NCBI RefSeq assembly: GCF_000159355.1
Contig: NZ_GG670121.1
Location: forward strand, 394,358 to 458,357
DNA length: 64,000 nt
Source: Lactobacillus johnsonii ATCC 33200
GTDB lineage: Bacteria; Bacillota; Bacilli; Lactobacillales; Lactobacillaceae
Direction of reading: 5' to 3'
The notes under the pieces were generated by a model. The model was not told where the DNA came from, did not search any database, and saw only the letters and a program-made list of their open reading frames with translations. Of this stretch, positions 62,558 to 64,000 are shown piece after piece. The position numbers and the translations under genes are program-made. Each line of letters opens with the position of its first letter. The stretch's first letter is position 1.

Positions 62558-64000
62558 CTAAGCATCTAAATTCTCAACGTATTTTGCGTTCTTTTCAATA
62601 AATTCTCGTCTTGGACCTACTTCATTACCCATCAAGAGGTCAAATATCTTGTCAGCATCTTCAGCATATTCAGGACTTACTCGATCTAAACGACGATTTT
62701 CTGGGTTCATGGTAGTTTCCCATAATTGCTCTGGATCCATTTCACCTAGTCCCTTATAGCGTTGAACAACTGGCTTAGGACTTGGTTGCAAGGTACCTAA
62801 ATAATCGTGTAATTCTTCATCAGTATCGAGATATTTCTCTACCTTACCTTGACGAACTTGATATAGAGGCGGACGAGCAATGTAAACATATCCCTTTTCG
62901 ATCATTGGACGCATATAGTTGTAAAAGAGCGTCAAAAGCAGAGTTCGAATGTGAGCACCATCGACATCGGCATCTGTCATGATAATCAATTTATGGTATC
63001 TTGCCTTTGAAACGTCAAAATCAGCACCAAATCCTGTACCTAAAGCGGTAAAGAGGGATCTAATTTCTTGGTTAGCAAGAATTCTATCCATTGAAGCTTT
63101 TTCAACGTTCAAGATCTTACCTCTAATTGGCAAAATTGCCTGGGTTAAACGAGAACGTCCTTGCTTTGCAGATCCACCGGCAGAGTTACCCTCAACGATA
63201 AATAACTCTGAAATACTTGGGTCATTACTGGTATTGTCAGCTAATTTTCCTGGCAAGTTAGCAATTTCAAGTCCTGACTTCTTCCGTGTAACTTCACGTG
63301 CACGCTTAGCAGCAGTTCTAGCTCTTTCAGCAAGTTGTCCTTTTTCAACAATCTTACGACCAACAGAAGGATTTTCCATTAAGAAACGACTAAACGTTTC
63401 TGAAAATGCTCGATCGACTGCAGTTCTAGCATCTGAGTTTCCAAGCTTAGTCTTAGTCTGACCTTCAAACTGAGGATTAGGGTGCTTAACAGATACAACA
63501 GCTGTAATTCCTTCACGAATATCTTCACCAGATAAGTTATCATCTTTATCCTTCAAGATTTTAGCCTTATGAGCATAATCGTTAACTACACGAGTTAGAG
63601 CAGTCTTAAAGCCGGCTTCGTGCATCCCACCTTCATAGGTGTGAATATTGTTTGCAAAGGTCATTAAAGTGGTTTTATAGCCATTGGTGTATTGCAATGC
63701 AACTTCAACATCAATACCTTCATAATTACCTTCAACATAGATTGGTTCATCAAATAACACTTCTTGACCTTTGTTTAAAAAGGCAACGTATTCTTTGATT
63801 CCACCTTCAAAGTGGTAAACATCAGTTTCAGCACTTTCTTTACGCTTATCGGTAAAGGTTAATTTTAAGCCTTTGTTTAAGAAAGCAAGTTCACGAATTC
63901 TGTTCTTTAAAATTTTATCGTCGAAAGTTGTAGTTTCGGTAAAAATATCTGGGTCAGGATAGAAATGAACGATTGTTCCATGTTCTTCAAGAGGAACGGT
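62558..64000 (-). CDS. gyrB: DNA gyrase subunit B, 5' part cut by window edge
   Basis: This is the ATPase subunit of gyrase; the visible 480 residues are the C-terminal three quarters. The frame is open to the edge: [18 protein letters not shown], then the transducer segment [21 protein letters not shown] and [22 protein letters not shown], then the TOPRIM domain with [30 protein letters not shown] and the metal-binding [21 protein letters not shown]. It ends [15 protein letters not shown]. The ATP-binding GHKL fold lies beyond position 64000. gyrA follows after ten bases. Confidence 0.98.
   Translation of the reverse strand, partial: TVPLEEHGTIVHFYPDPDIFTETTTFDDKILKNRIRELAFLNKGLKLTFTDKRKESAETDVYHFEGGIKEYVAFLNKGQEVLFDEPIYVEGNYEGIDVEVALQYTNGYKTTLMTFANNIHTYEGGMHEAGFKTALTRVVNDYAHKAKILKDKDDNLSGEDIREGITAVVSVKHPNPQFEGQTKTKLGNSDARTAVDRAFSETFSRFLMENPSVGRKIVEKGQLAERARTAAKRAREVTRKKSGLEIANLPGKLADNTSNDPSISELFIVEGNSAGGSAKQGRSRLTQAILPIRGKILNVEKASMDRILANQEIRSLFTALGTGFGADFDVSKARYHKLIIMTDADVDGAHIRTLLLTLFYNYMRPMIEKGYVYIARPPLYQVRQGKVEKYLDTDEELHDYLGTLQPSPKPVVQRYKGLGEMDPEQLWETTMNPENRRLDRVSPEYAEDADKIFDLLMGNEVGPRREFIEKNAKYVENLDA

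Overview
The window looks like a chromosomal segment of a low-GC Lactobacillus, most probably of the L. johnsonii / L. gasseri group. The evidence is a WalRK system, a bile salt hydrolase preceded by two cbsT-type transporters, a Lactobacillus-type D-lactate dehydrogenase, MucBP/Mub surface repeats and many Lactobacillus peptidase and permease families. gyrB, gyrA, rpsF-ssb-rpsR, gdpP, rplI and dnaB lie at the right end, all on the minus strand. The replication origin should therefore lie just beyond position 64000, with forks moving right to left. The species is inferred from gene content and remembered family sequences; no search was run.

Layout from left to right. 1-2.4 kb: walK (cut by the edge), walR and two tandem identical tRNA-Lys genes. 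2.4-6.8 kb: a plus-strand set of two acyltransferases enclosing three GT8 glycosyltransferases. 7-10.8 kb: a bile operon with a dead cbsT1, an intact cbsT2 and a bile salt hydrolase. 10.9-18.7 kb: pepI, menG, brnQ, an FMN/FAD fumarate-reductase-like flavoprotein, a LysR regulator and an amino acid permease. 18.7-21.4 kb: a Mub-repeat protein with neither signal peptide nor anchor. 21.6-27.5 kb: ldhD, an SGNH hydrolase, a CBS-less guaB, a disulfide-reductase relative and an AI-2E-type membrane protein. 27.6-32.9 kb: a lipoprotein hydrolase, a PLD-helicase-DUF3427 protein, exoA and a csbD-glsB stress pair. 33.2-37.6 kb: an MFS transporter, an Rgg-like regulator and a broken pepO. 37.9-46 kb: ClC, a TetM-like GTPase, DegV, HAD and DUF975 proteins, an NmrA-like protein and a dead acyltransferase copy. 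46-51.5 kb: an Eis-like acetyltransferase, two tRNA-Thr genes flanking a SteT-like permease with a leader peptide, and a glycosidase-like orphan. 51.6-64 kb: a Mbeg1-like hydrolase, a fructokinase and the replication/translation block.

The most striking element is at 47541-47778. A short ORF with a strong ribosome binding site encodes a 22-residue peptide containing eight Ser and four Thr codons. Its stop codon touches one arm of a possible antiterminator, and a long intrinsic terminator follows. The next gene is a close relative of the serine/threonine exchanger SteT. The geometry is that of classical ribosome-mediated transcription attenuation sensing charged tRNA-Ser/Thr, a mechanism rarely reported in Firmicutes, where T-boxes usually do this job.

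Other signals not explained by the gene list are two perfect plus one near-perfect DnaA boxes within 79 bp (31398-31476), two strong and several weaker ParB parS-like palindromes, and a sequence element shared by the MFS promoter and the Rgg/pepO promoter region. Three genes are visibly decaying: cbsT1, pepO and one acyltransferase copy.
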